A stretch of DNA of 64,000 nt from a virus: positions 1 through 64,000 of the IMG/VR virus record IMGVR_UViG_3300034200_001099; one strand, written 5' to 3'. A program made the translations under genes and the position numbers. The notes below the pieces were generated by a model that saw nothing but the letters and a program-made list of their open reading frames with translations, searched no databases and was not told the origin of the DNA. This document shows positions 1 to 9,990 of the stretch, piece by piece. Every line of letters starts with the position of its first letter. Position 1 is the stretch's first letter.

Positions 1-1
1 A

Positions 2-460
2 CAAAATGTGGCTAACTATTTATCAAATTATAGAATGATAAATGATTATATATCAATTGAGGCGGCAGAAACAATAGACTTAGCGGTTACTGTTGATGTT
101 GTTTTAGATAATAGTCAAAATCAAGGAGCTATAATTGCAAAAACAATTCAAATTGTTGGAAATTTCTTTAACCCATTAGTTAGGGAGTTAGGTCAAAATG
201 TTAATACTTCAGAACTAAAAAGACTAATTCAAACAGAAAATGGAATTGTTAGCATTTCAGACATTTTATTTTTTAATCAAGTCGGTGGTCAATATTCATC
301 AAGTCAAACATCTATGCCATATTCAGACCCTGTAACACGACAGATAAGACCAACCGCAGATACTCTATTTGCAACACCAACTCAAATTTATCAAATTAGA
401 TATCCTAATAAGGATATAAATATTAGAGTATTGAATCTTACGTCAGTTAATTTCTCCTAG
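2..460 (+). CDS. Baseplate wedge protein, C-terminal part (J/gp6-like), 5' partial
   Basis: The reading frame is open to the left edge of the window, so the gene begins upstream; the GTG at 8 is probably an internal codon. About 150 residues remain. They contain an 'EAAETIDLAVTVDVVLD' stretch, an 'IVGNFFNPLVRELGQNV' segment and a closing 'NGIVSISDILFFN' segment. This pattern of a beta strand, an amphipathic helix, 'LG..V..S.L...I....GV..I' and a final strand is typical of the C-terminal domain of baseplate J / T4 gp6-like wedge proteins. These proteins polymerise around the baseplate hub and connect to fibres. The position directly upstream of the adhesin block agrees. Family assignment is by motif pattern only. 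Confidence 0.55.
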   Translation, partial: QNVANYLSNYRMINDYISIEAAETIDLAVTVDVVLDNSQNQGAIIAKTIQIVGNFFNPLVRELGQNVNTSELKRLIQTENGIVSISDILFFNQVGGQYSSSQTSMPYSDPVTRQIRPTADTLFATPTQIYQIRYPNKDINIRVLNLTSVNFS

Positions 461-512
461 AGATTTATTTTTTTTTAATAAGGTGTATGTTTCTATGAAA
501 ATGGGAAATAAA

Positions 513-520
513 CTATTTAT
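513..520 (+). promoter_or_regulatory. TATTTAT box upstream of the 1882-residue tail protein
   Basis: CTATTTAT lies 18 nt before the ATG at 539, in a gap of 78 bases with no gene. The same box recurs before many other genes in the window (9960, 19967, 36488, 40605, 46695, 48120, 50142, 53140, 59453, and on the minus strand 24732 and 59138). It is a candidate phage late-promoter element. Confidence 0.45.
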
Positions 521-538
521 CAAAAAAACAATTTTTTA

Positions 539-3500
539 ATGCCAAAATCATATAGAATAAGAACCGAAGTTGGTATTGATAAGTATATCAATGTAAACTT
601 AGAACAAGATTGGGAATCTTTAGAAATACTTTCTTTAAAAATTTTATCAAATGATATATATACAAGATTTTGTGCGGATTACGGTATTGTTACGGGTAGA
701 GTTTTTGTAAATAACGGTTTTGGTTTACCAAATGCAAAAGTTTCTGTTTTTATTCCTTTAGAACCTACAGACGAATTAGATCCTGTTATTAACGAACTTT
801 ATCCTTTTAAAACTATTTCAGATACCACTGAAGAAGGTTATAGATACAACTTACTCCCAAAATTGCCATCATATAACGGACACACATCTACCGGATCTTT
901 TCCAAACAAAGGGGATGTATTAATGGATGGTTCTTACATTGAGGTTTTTAACAAATACTATAGATTTACCGTAACAACAAATGATAGTGGTGATTTTATG
1001 ATTTTTGGGGTTCCAGTTGGAACACAAACAATAGTAATGGATATTGATTTATCTGATATTGGTTGTTTTTCTCTTTCACCACAAGACTTAATACAACAAG
1101 GTTTAGCGACAGAAACGCAAGTAAATGGTGCCAGATTTAAATCCTCAACTAATTTAAGAGAATTACCACAAATTAAAAATTTAGTATTTGATGTTGATGT
1201 TAGACCATTTTGGGGTGACGCAGATCTTTGTCAAATTGGTATTACAAGAGTGGATTTTGATTTAACAAAACAAGCAAATATTAATATACAACCTACCTCA
1301 ATATTCATGGGGTCTATTATTTCTACAACAGATGATGATGCGTTAAAGGTTGGTTGTAAACCAAAAAACAATACGGGTAATCTTTGTGAGTTAGTTTCTG
1401 GTCCTGGTGAAATAAGTGCAATACGACAAACCATATTTTCCGATAATAATGGATTGCCGATATTAGAAAAATATGAAATAGAAGAGGGAGGAAAAGTAAT
1501 TGATGGTGACGGAACATATTTGTTAAATGTTCCAATGAATATGGATTACGTTTTTACAAACGAATTTGGACAACAAATAATATCTAATGACCCTAAAAAA
1601 GGAATTCCAACAACAGGTAAATATAGGTTTAAGTTTAGATGGCAAAATGAACAAGGACTACAAAGTAGTTTTTTAAAGGCAGACTTTTTGGTTCCAAACG
1701 TAAAAGAATATGGATGGACATCTTCCGGTACTGATCCATTTACAAATAATCAATCATCGGTTTACAACTATCCCACAATTCCAATTGGGCAAACATCAGG
1801 AACAACGGTGCCATTTTTTATTAATTTTGGTTTATCCGTTTTAAATACGATAAACGTAGAATCATATCAAATTTTAATTAATGGTCAACCATATATTGGA
1901 ACTTTAAACTCAATACCAATATTGGTCGGAGACACATTTCAAATTATTGCAACCCCAGTGGACTCAACTCAAGTTCAAAACATATCGTTTACGCAGTATC
2001 CACAACCATTATTTGAATTGTATAAATCATATGCGTTTACAACAGATTGGGATGATTATGTAAATGTTACAGAGGCGATTAATTGTGAAGATACTTTTTA
2101 TGCTTTTGGTTATAATAAAGTTTACACTACCGCCATGTTTTTGGATCGATATAAAAATGGGATAGGAAGAGCGAGACACTTAGGTATAAAAGAAATTGAC
2201 AATAGATCGTGTAAATCAAATACTAACACGTTTCCAGTAAACGACATAATTAGAAATTTTGATTTTATATTCTTCGTATTCAACATATTGATTAACATAT
2301 TAACATTTCCAATCTTAACACTTTTATTTGTTGCGCATTTAATCGCATTTATGTGGCCTATATTAAAATATGTTCTTATTGCATTGGGAATTTATTTAAC
2401 CTATGACGCTGTTGTGTCGGGACTTCAAGCGTTCCAAACGGGAGCTGCGGCCATAAACGCCGGACTTGGTATACTAAGTATTGGACTTGGTGTTGTTGTT
2501 AATGCTGGATTCTTAGGGGAAACAATACGATTAATATTATGGGGTTTTGCTCAGATTGCAATTGCGGCGTTTAAAATAGCGTTAGCCGCAGCATTTACTG
2601 CATTTGCAGTACTTGCGGCGATTAAAGTTAAAGGATTCCCAAGAATTGGTCTACCAATGATTGCATATCCTGATTGCACTAGTTGTGATTGTGATTGTAA
2701 AAACGCGGAATTAGATGATGATTTTGACACAAACTCAGTTCAGAATGAAATTACAGCCGCGGCGCAAGGAGGATCTTCAAGTTTTTATGACATGACATTA
2801 ATTCCTGCAAATTCAGTAATAGCCCCAATTAACTCTGCTGGATCCTACGAATTATCACACCCTAATTTAAATAAAAACTCAGACAACGATGAACCATACC
2901 CATGCTTTCCACCACCATTAACAGGGCCATATAAAAGTTTGGGAACTTTAATTGGTGATCAAGATATAAACCAAGACTTAGCAATTCAGGCTTCTTTAGA
3001 TTATAGAAGAATAGTTTCGGGGTATGATGTCTTATCTTCAACCAATCCAAATAGATTATATCAAAATGAAAAATATCTTTTACATGCTCCACAACCATTC
3101 CTATGGTCCGCAGATAAAGATGGTTTGTTTGCGAGTAATTCTGATGAGAGATACTTTGCGTATCCAATAGACCCAACTTTCCCACAAAGATTAAATGACT
3201 TTAACCTAAGGAATAAATATTTTAACTCAGGTGGACAAGTAAATCAAATTGAAACAACAATTAATCAAACTTCAGGATCAACACCATTTTTAGACCAAGT
3301 TGTTGTTGTTTTAATGAACCCTGGAACATCATCTCAAATTGGTGTTGGTAATCTATGTTCGTTCCAAGACCCAAATTTTACAGACCCACTATCACCTAAT
3401 CGATTAATAAACCTAACGGGGGCAACATTAAATCAATTTGGAACAAACGCAATTACTGGTACCACATTAACAGGTCAAACAACTGTTACCATAAATTATG

Positions 3501-6187
3501 CAGATCCGACTTCCCAGACGAACTCATTATCAAGTCAAGTAGTCCTTAATTTACCACAAGTTAGTCAATTATCAGTTTCAGGTAATAGTAGTGTGGAACA
3601 AGCTTATCTACAATACCCAACCGATGTTGAGTATTTTCAACTTATAACAGGTTTAACGGTAAGTAATTTCTTAACTTTACAAAATACAACAGCTATATCG
3701 GCTTACTTTCCAAGTGGGTATTTGTCATACGACATTAGATATTTAAGACCGGGATGTCCTGTGTCATCACCTAACTTTGCTATGGGAACCATTAGTGATG
3801 TAATAACAAAGGTTAATAACTATCAAGGTTTAGAAGTCTGTATTTTTGTTAGAGGTGTTGATGCGTTTACCCAAAAACAAACGGTTAAATATGATTTATC
3901 TAAAATATTTGGTTACACATCGTTAAATAATAGTGTTAGTATTGAAGGATCTTACTATATAAATCAACCAATACAGGGTTATACCATTTTTGCTTCAGGT
4001 GATAAACCTGTTAGTCACGTAAGTGCTACTAATAACGTATCTAACTTATATTTCCCTTCATTTACATTTACACCTGACGCTCCAAGTTTTAGTGCTTTTA
4101 CATCTACTTTACCCTATTTTTATTTATGCACCGACGATACTTTATTATCGGGTATTGGTAACTATAGTCCGCTTGGAGGATCACCACCACCAAGTAACTG
4201 GCAAACATCATTACAACTAACAGTTGGTGGTAATTTAACAAATTTAATTAGTGGAACAAATTATACGTTCCCCCCATTAGTTGCTGGGGCTTATGTTGGT
4301 GGTAGCGCATTTTTAGCTTGGAATTTAAATCAATCTACATTTACTAAAATAATTAAAACTGATAATATTAATACAAATACAACAAATTGTCCTGGTGGGT
4401 GTGATCAAAATTGTCAAGAAAAAGAATACTATAATAATTGTGATGGGTGGTTTAACAATCCATCAGTTGGGGGTAACCTTTCGGCGTTATATTCACCAGC
4501 TTATTATAGATATGGATTAACAGGTGTCCAATTCCAACACACTAATCTTGTAATGAGAAGTGATAGGTTACCAACATCAACTAAAATAGAAAATGGTGTT
4601 GAGTCTCATACAGGATATGGTCTTCATCAAAATAATAATTTTGCTATTTATGCTGATACCGGTCTTCAGACAGAACCTACAATATCTGCAGGTGGCGATT
4701 TACCAAGTGGAGATTCATATGATGAAGACCCAATAACATTTGGATTGACAGAAACATTAACTTGTGAAGGTATGGTTCCTTTAGAGTGTTATAGTGGTTC
4801 AGGATCAAATGTTGGTATTTTACCTGCAGGGTCATGTTCTGTTCCTGCAAATAGAATGATAAATGGTTGTTATTGTTTATTAAATAAAACATACTTAGCC
4901 CAATTTGATGACGACGCAAGATTATTTTTAGAATGGAAAGTTAGGTTTACTATGAACTTTGCCGCTTGTAGAGGAGTATTTGCTCAAACATTCCAAAACA
5001 ATTGGATTAACGGAGTATTATATATGTTTAGCTTTAACAAAAGAACAACACTTGGTCTATTACAAGAACCCACATATAACTACTGTAAAGATGTGATCGT
5101 TTTTAATGAGTTAAGAAATATATTTTTTTATAGATCTTCACCTTGGAATGGTGTGACACAAAATTTTATAGGAAAAAACTCCCCAACAATTTCACCATTA
5201 ATACCCGCTAGTATTGCTAATGATTTTCCAGGAACAGGATATAACAAAAAACAAATACAGTTTCCAACGACCGTTGTTGATTTAGGGCCTAGAGATAGTT
5301 TTATTAATGAAATTTGTTGTTCAGCTGGCGAAAATGGTTTTGGTTCGTATTATTCTGACCAAATTAAATCGACCTCATATCAAGATAATTCTGATATTGT
5401 TCAGCTTGGTTTTTTATCTAGAATTCTAAACGAAGGTGTTAGACAAAGAATAATACCAATTTCTAATGGAGGAAATAATAGTGAGGGTAAGGGAATCGTA
5501 CAATTCTTTAATAGCACTAGAGGTGGATACAGAATTGATGGCGATTGGTCTCAAATGTTATCAATAAATTCAGAATGGAAAGTTTTACCTTTTATCACCG
5601 AAAATATCCCTAGTAACCAATATATTTATTTTGGAGATAATCAAAACGGAATACCAAACTCAATCCAACCTGACGATATTAAACCAATAATGGGGTTATT
5701 CTTTACCGCTAGTACACCTGATATAAGATATAGAAAAATAATGTCACCTGGAATTGAAACATATAACTTTAGTCCTTTATTAGAACAAAAATTTGGTTAT
5801 CCAAAGTCACAAAACGTGCCACATTATAAGTGGTCAATTACACTTCCCACAACATATGCCGGAACCGCAAACATTTTTGGATCTGAGGATAATAATTGGT
5901 ATACAGATGCAATACCAGGTCAAGGATTTTTTATGAAAAAATATCAAGATTTGGATTTCATATCCCCTAATGAAAAATATCAAACAAGTTTAACCCAAGT
6001 TGGATATCTTGCAAGTTTTGATATTAATGGAGACCCACTCCCAATCACCATTCCTGCTCCTGCCACAGGAGCACCTGGATCATCACCTATTGTAGTAGGA
6101 GCTCCTTACCACTTCTACTTTGGATTAAATAATGGAAAAACAGCCATTAATAGGTTTTATAAACTTTATGTCCCCACAGTAGAATAA
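539..6187 (+). CDS. Giant virion/tail protein with carboxypeptidase-regulatory-like fold and membrane-helix cluster
   Basis: This 1882-residue protein is the largest in the window. Residues of about 45-180 ('GIVTGRVFVNNGFGLPNAKVSVFIP' region, then 'DSGDFMIFGVPVG') resemble the carboxypeptidase-regulatory-like/SdrD-type beta-sandwich fold seen in surface proteins. Residues of about 570-696 are strongly hydrophobic with roughly four to five helix-length segments rich in Ala, Ile and Leu. A Cys cluster 'CTSCDCDC' follows at about 713-720. The remaining 1100 residues are Asn/Thr/Ser-rich and look beta-structured, as in phage tail or fibre proteins. The gene stands first in a tight run (next gene 1 nt downstream) after the baseplate J-like gene. 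I infer a tail or baseplate component, perhaps with a membrane-active segment. No exact family was recognised. Confidence 0.6.
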   Translation: MPKSYRIRTEVGIDKYINVNLEQDWESLEILSLKILSNDIYTRFCADYGIVTGRVFVNNGFGLPNAKVSVFIPLEPTDELDPVINELYPFKTISDTTEEGYRYNLLPKLPSYNGHTSTGSFPNKGDVLMDGSYIEVFNKYYRFTVTTNDSGDFMIFGVPVGTQTIVMDIDLSDIGCFSLSPQDLIQQGLATETQVNGARFKSSTNLRELPQIKNLVFDVDVRPFWGDADLCQIGITRVDFDLTKQANINIQPTSIFMGSIISTTDDDALKVGCKPKNNTGNLCELVSGPGEISAIRQTIFSDNNGLPILEKYEIEEGGKVIDGDGTYLLNVPMNMDYVFTNEFGQQIISNDPKKGIPTTGKYRFKFRWQNEQGLQSSFLKADFLVPNVKEYGWTSSGTDPFTNNQSSVYNYPTIPIGQTSGTTVPFFINFGLSVLNTINVESYQILINGQPYIGTLNSIPILVGDTFQIIATPVDSTQVQNISFTQYPQPLFELYKSYAFTTDWDDYVNVTEAINCEDTFYAFGYNKVYTTAMFLDRYKNGIGRARHLGIKEIDNRSCKSNTNTFPVNDIIRNFDFIFFVFNILINILTFPILTLLFVAHLIAFMWPILKYVLIALGIYLTYDAVVSGLQAFQTGAAAINAGLGILSIGLGVVVNAGFLGETIRLILWGFAQIAIAAFKIALAAAFTAFAVLAAIKVKGFPRIGLPMIAYPDCTSCDCDCKNAELDDDFDTNSVQNEITAAAQGGSSSFYDMTLIPANSVIAPINSAGSYELSHPNLNKNSDNDEPYPCFPPPLTGPYKSLGTLIGDQDINQDLAIQASLDYRRIVSGYDVLSSTNPNRLYQNEKYLLHAPQPFLWSADKDGLFASNSDERYFAYPIDPTFPQRLNDFNLRNKYFNSGGQVNQIETTINQTSGSTPFLDQVVVVLMNPGTSSQIGVGNLCSFQDPNFTDPLSPNRLINLTGATLNQFGTNAITGTTLTGQTTVTINYADPTSQTNSLSSQVVLNLPQVSQLSVSGNSSVEQAYLQYPTDVEYFQLITGLTVSNFLTLQNTTAISAYFPSGYLSYDIRYLRPGCPVSSPNFAMGTISDVITKVNNYQGLEVCIFVRGVDAFTQKQTVKYDLSKIFGYTSLNNSVSIEGSYYINQPIQGYTIFASGDKPVSHVSATNNVSNLYFPSFTFTPDAPSFSAFTSTLPYFYLCTDDTLLSGIGNYSPLGGSPPPSNWQTSLQLTVGGNLTNLISGTNYTFPPLVAGAYVGGSAFLAWNLNQSTFTKIIKTDNINTNTTNCPGGCDQNCQEKEYYNNCDGWFNNPSVGGNLSALYSPAYYRYGLTGVQFQHTNLVMRSDRLPTSTKIENGVESHTGYGLHQNNNFAIYADTGLQTEPTISAGGDLPSGDSYDEDPITFGLTETLTCEGMVPLECYSGSGSNVGILPAGSCSVPANRMINGCYCLLNKTYLAQFDDDARLFLEWKVRFTMNFAACRGVFAQTFQNNWINGVLYMFSFNKRTTLGLLQEPTYNYCKDVIVFNELRNIFFYRSSPWNGVTQNFIGKNSPTISPLIPASIANDFPGTGYNKKQIQFPTTVVDLGPRDSFINEICCSAGENGFGSYYSDQIKSTSYQDNSDIVQLGFLSRILNEGVRQRIIPISNGGNNSEGKGIVQFFNSTRGGYRIDGDWSQMLSINSEWKVLPFITENIPSNQYIYFGDNQNGIPNSIQPDDIKPIMGLFFTASTPDIRYRKIMSPGIETYNFSPLLEQKFGYPKSQNVPHYKWSITLPTTYAGTANIFGSEDNNWYTDAIPGQGFFMKKYQDLDFISPNEKYQTSLTQVGYLASFDINGDPLPITIPAPATGAPGSSPIVVGAPYHFYFGLNNGKTAINRFYKLYVPTVE

Positions 6188-6188
6188 T

Positions 6189-7991
6189 ATGGAAATAAAT
6201 CCTACAACAAGAATAATTGAGTCGACACAGAGATATAAGGGGGCCCCAAAACAGGACCAACAACTTAATATTCCTTTAGTCCAAACACAGAAAGAACTTA
6301 TTGAGTTTGATAGAAGTGTTGATTTAAGTCTTTCTACCGTTTTTGATGAGGAAAGACAGTTATCTTTTACTTTTAGACCTGTTTGTAAATTTATGATGGT
6401 TTTTGAAAACGCATATACAGGGTCAACCGTATACCCACCATTTAGGGATAATTTATATTATACAAATGCAATTAAAAATGCCTCTTCATACTATCCCTCA
6501 GGAAACGTTCCATCAGTCCCACCACAACCAATTAATCCAAATATACCTTGGGATGGATTTCCACAATACCCTGAGTTTGATTTAATAAGAACAGACAATG
6601 ATGTTTCAGGGTATACGATTGGAAATGGAAGACATTTAGATTTTAAATCAGTAAGTGCTACAACATATAATTGGTCACATTATTTAAGTTATGCATTTGC
6701 AAATGAATACAATAAGAAATTATACGCAATAGAACCTAATACAAATATTTCTTGGAATTGGACAGCATCGGACGGAATACCATATGTAATATTGTTTGGT
6801 TCGGATCAAACAACAAGATTTATTAGTTTTAAATGTCCGGTAACACATGGTTTGTCCGCTGGAGAATTTGTATTACTATCCACAAACTATAATGGGAATT
6901 CATTTTTCCAAGTGTCAAGTTTAGGGGACGGAGGAGCAGGATCTGAAAATTATATTTTTAATGTTCGTAATGTTGGATATACAGGATCAACATTTTTAAC
7001 TCTAAGTCAGGGAACATTTAAAAGGGTTTTAATTCCAGCAAACTCCGCAGATACTATTAGTGAGTATTATGTTAGAAAACATAAAATATTAACAAATTCA
7101 GAATGTGCGGTATTAGTAAATGCTGGATATGAACAAAATGTTTATAATAATAAACAAAAATGTGAAATAAAAGAATTAACTCCTAATCAAATAAAAAGAA
7201 CATCAGTTAAAGAAGGATCAAGATCTTATAGTCTGTCTTTTAATTGTGATGTTAATACACAAACACTTTTAGATAATCAAAAAAGACCAATTAGTCAATT
7301 ATATTTTACAACACTTTGGAGGGGTTATTTTGGATGGACACAAAAATTAAAACAAGGTTGGCATTTTAACACCTATTTAGATAAAAATAAACCTCAGATT
7401 TGGTGGGATCAAAATAATGTAAACTCAAACACAATAATAAATCAAAGTCAATATAATTCTTTATTGGGTAACGGTCCATTTTTTTATAACGATTTTTTAG
7501 TTAGCGGGGACACAATAGATGGTGATTTTTGTGAATGGAATAATTTTGAACAATTAGAAAGAGTTATATCAGAATATCAACATAAAATAACCTACAATAA
7601 TAGTTGGTTCACTTTATCTGCTACAACACAAGATTATTATAATACTTATGGTTATTTTTACCAACCACACAAAGCAATACAAATCAGATCTTTTTCTGAT
7701 TACATTGAAGAAGGTGATAGTCTAAATGTTGTTGGCATTCCTGACTATTCTTATTACTCAACAACTAACGCACTTTTTAGGTGGAAAGACTTATACCCAT
7801 ATGGTTTTATAGACACCGATGGAATTGGGGTTGATTATCCCTATTTAAATGATGCTCATTACCCATTTTTAAATTCAATTTTTAGAATTACACCAGAAAC
7901 TTACAACATACCAAGTGACTATGGTTTGTCAGGGGCAGTCCCAATAAACATAAATACAATACCAGAACCTATCGTTGATGATTGCGAATAG
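6189..7991 (+). CDS. Putative tail/baseplate structural protein, 600 residues
   Basis: I do not recognise a family. The protein starts 1 nt after the stop of the preceding giant tail gene, and its end overlaps the start of the next gene, so it belongs to the same virion operon. It is rich in Asn, Tyr, Trp, Ser and Thr with no hydrophobic segments, a composition typical of extracellular beta-rich phage structural proteins. Sections such as 'DFCEWNNFEQLERVISEYQHKI' suggest a mixed fold towards the C-terminus. The name is inferred from position and composition. Confidence 0.5.
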   Translation: MEINPTTRIIESTQRYKGAPKQDQQLNIPLVQTQKELIEFDRSVDLSLSTVFDEERQLSFTFRPVCKFMMVFENAYTGSTVYPPFRDNLYYTNAIKNASSYYPSGNVPSVPPQPINPNIPWDGFPQYPEFDLIRTDNDVSGYTIGNGRHLDFKSVSATTYNWSHYLSYAFANEYNKKLYAIEPNTNISWNWTASDGIPYVILFGSDQTTRFISFKCPVTHGLSAGEFVLLSTNYNGNSFFQVSSLGDGGAGSENYIFNVRNVGYTGSTFLTLSQGTFKRVLIPANSADTISEYYVRKHKILTNSECAVLVNAGYEQNVYNNKQKCEIKELTPNQIKRTSVKEGSRSYSLSFNCDVNTQTLLDNQKRPISQLYFTTLWRGYFGWTQKLKQGWHFNTYLDKNKPQIWWDQNNVNSNTIINQSQYNSLLGNGPFFYNDFLVSGDTIDGDFCEWNNFEQLERVISEYQHKITYNNSWFTLSATTQDYYNTYGYFYQPHKAIQIRSFSDYIEEGDSLNVVGIPDYSYYSTTNALFRWKDLYPYGFIDTDGIGVDYPYLNDAHYPFLNSIFRITPETYNIPSDYGLSGAVPININTIPEPIVDDCE

Positions 7992-8784
7992 AATTAAAAT
8001 AGTAAAAAATGATATTAACAAGTTTGTAAATATTCCTGTTAACATGCAGTGGGATTTTATGGGTCGTGATGATAGTATTTCCGAATATGAAACAAAGGCG
8101 ATTAAAGAGGTTACCGGAATTGCTGCAGATTTTGAAGTTGCTAGATTTTCTAATAATATTTTTCAAAACTTTAATACCGACATAAATTATGAATTTAATT
8201 TTTATGATGATACAGCTCCAATAACCGCAAATACAATTGGTAATTGGTCTAGCACTTATTTAAATGAAGGATTTTCCGTACAAGACATTTATTATTTTTC
8301 AAAACCTTTTACTAAATCATTCTTCAAGTTAGATTTTTATGACACACCAGACGAACTAACACAACAACTATATCTTTCAATAATTTTGCCCATACAACAA
8401 GGTCTCACACAAAGTGTTTTATTATCTCCTATTCTACCACAAGTCCAAATTAAAAAACCAACAATGGTTTTAGATAGTATTGGAGCAGATAAAGAAGGTT
8501 TTTATATTTATTGGTTAAGAAGCAAAAACTTTATTGATGTGTCTAAATTTTATATGACAGCTAAGTTTTTTAATGCAAGACTTGGAATTTTTAAACAAAT
8601 GACTAACACAAGACAAGATTTAATTACTCCAAACAAATTTCAATTCAATAATGCCGATTACCTTTATTATAGGGTGGATTTAAATTATCCTAATAAAACT
8701 TACGAAGTGATTTCTACCTCAACTCAACTTAGAGTTGGAGATAGTATATCACCGATAATCTGGTACGAATATGTAAACCCATAA
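7978..8784 (+). CDS. Putative baseplate/tail protein, 268 residues
   Basis: The frame opens with TTG at 7975 followed directly by ATG at 7978; I choose the ATG, which overlaps the end of the previous gene by 14 nt. The stop codon overlaps the ATG of the following gene (TAATGG at the junction). The N-terminal part 'VNIPVNMQWDFMGRDDSI' and the aromatic-rich body have no family that I recognise. The position between virion genes, the absence of signal peptide or membrane segments and the coupling to both neighbours support a structural role. Confidence 0.45.
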   Translation: MIANRIKIVKNDINKFVNIPVNMQWDFMGRDDSISEYETKAIKEVTGIAADFEVARFSNNIFQNFNTDINYEFNFYDDTAPITANTIGNWSSTYLNEGFSVQDIYYFSKPFTKSFFKLDFYDTPDELTQQLYLSIILPIQQGLTQSVLLSPILPQVQIKKPTMVLDSIGADKEGFYIYWLRSKNFIDVSKFYMTAKFFNARLGIFKQMTNTRQDLITPNKFQFNNADYLYYRVDLNYPNKTYEVISTSTQLRVGDSISPIIWYEYVNP

Positions 8785-9959
8785 TGGAATCTACTGACTA
8801 TAAGTTTATTATATCACCTGAAAATGTAAAAAGTGATCTTACTTTTGTAGGTTTTACTGGTGAAACTGATATTACAAATTTTATAGACCCTTGTTGTCTT
8901 ACAAATTCAACACAAACTTTATCTGACATTGGACAAACAGGTGTTTATCTTCCTATGTCTTATATTTTAAGTGGAAACACAGGTGGAACATCATTTTTAA
9001 CGGGACTTTCTGTTAATATAATGATAACGGAATCTGCGGTAGATATCGGATATTATTCTCCTTTTGATGGGATGATAATACAAGCTGACGTTTTAAATAA
9101 TTTTATCGCCACTGCCGACACAATTAATCCATATACTTATGTTTTTTATAATACATCTGATTTAGAACTTATTAAGTTTTTGAGTTTGGTTACATTCACA
9201 TTAGATTGGGGTGATGGATCACCAACTCAGGTAGTTTTAGGTATTACACCAATAACTCACACTTACCCGACAGCACAAAATAATTATACAATAACATTAA
9301 CCGCCAATTCGCCTTGGGGTATATCAAAGGTTCAAAAACCAATTTTAACTCCATTCACAAATGTGACAATACCAAACCCACAGGGATCTATAACATTCTT
9401 TTCGGCGTCAGGTAGTTGGACTGGAACACCTGTTAGTTATGATTATATTTTTACGGGAGATTCAAACACTAATATTAATGATTATTATTCATTTAATAAT
9501 ACAACAGTTCCATTTCCAATTACAGGTTTTACGGAATCTAATTTAAATGACTTGGCACAATTTGGACCTAAAATTAATTTAGTTGGTGGTAAATTTAAAT
9601 TGGGTGTTCAGGTAACAGGAACAACAGGTGGAGTTGGAACTTTTTATGGTGTTGATCCATCAGGAACTTATACCGCATATACAATTAACGACATGATTTA
9701 TCACGACTATGAAGATTATACAATTTATGTTGTAGATTCTTATGGGTTTTTACCGGGAGAAATTGTGATGACAGGAATAACAAAAGATGAGGGATTATTA
9801 AACGTAATCGATCAGGGAGAGATAATTACAGACGTTTATATTGAAAGAGGAAAAAATACTCCACTAGAAAATATAATGAGATTAGGAGAAGTTGATAACG
9901 TTGGCGACTTAGAAAAATACGGATACAAATATTTTAAGGTTGAAAAAATATCAACTTAA
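8784..9959 (+). CDS. Tail protein with PKD-like domain
   Basis: This 391-residue protein contains at about residues 130-190 a PKD-type signature: 'LDWGDGSPTQ', then 'THTYPTAQNNYTITLTA'. The WGDG and HTY..A..Y.ITL elements are the usual marks of this Ig-like beta-sandwich. PKD domains serve as spacers or carbohydrate-binding modules in surface proteins. The rest is Gly/Thr-rich. The C-terminal 'YIERGKNTPLENIMRLGEVDNVGDLEKYGYKYFKV' region is more ordered and may be the attachment part. The gene overlaps the previous one at its start and lies in the virion operon. Confidence 0.55.
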   Translation: MESTDYKFIISPENVKSDLTFVGFTGETDITNFIDPCCLTNSTQTLSDIGQTGVYLPMSYILSGNTGGTSFLTGLSVNIMITESAVDIGYYSPFDGMIIQADVLNNFIATADTINPYTYVFYNTSDLELIKFLSLVTFTLDWGDGSPTQVVLGITPITHTYPTAQNNYTITLTANSPWGISKVQKPILTPFTNVTIPNPQGSITFFSASGSWTGTPVSYDYIFTGDSNTNINDYYSFNNTTVPFPITGFTESNLNDLAQFGPKINLVGGKFKLGVQVTGTTGGVGTFYGVDPSGTYTAYTINDMIYHDYEDYTIYVVDSYGFLPGEIVMTGITKDEGLLNVIDQGEIITDVYIERGKNTPLENIMRLGEVDNVGDLEKYGYKYFKVEKIST

Positions 9960-9967
9960 ATATTTAT
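9960..9967 (+). promoter_or_regulatory. TATTTAT box upstream of 9991 gene
   Basis: ATATTTAT begins just after the stop codon of the preceding gene and 31 nt before the ATG at 9991. It is one member of the recurrent box set. The gap between the two genes is otherwise A-rich and has no Shine-Dalgarno sequence. Confidence 0.4.
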
Positions 9968-9990
9968 AAACAAAGGTAAAAAATTAAAAT

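Noticed and set aside
2862-3185. Minus-strand frame within the giant tail gene
   Set aside because: Lies wholly inside the 1882-residue frame, Leu/His/Tyr-rich with no start context, and is a typical shadow.
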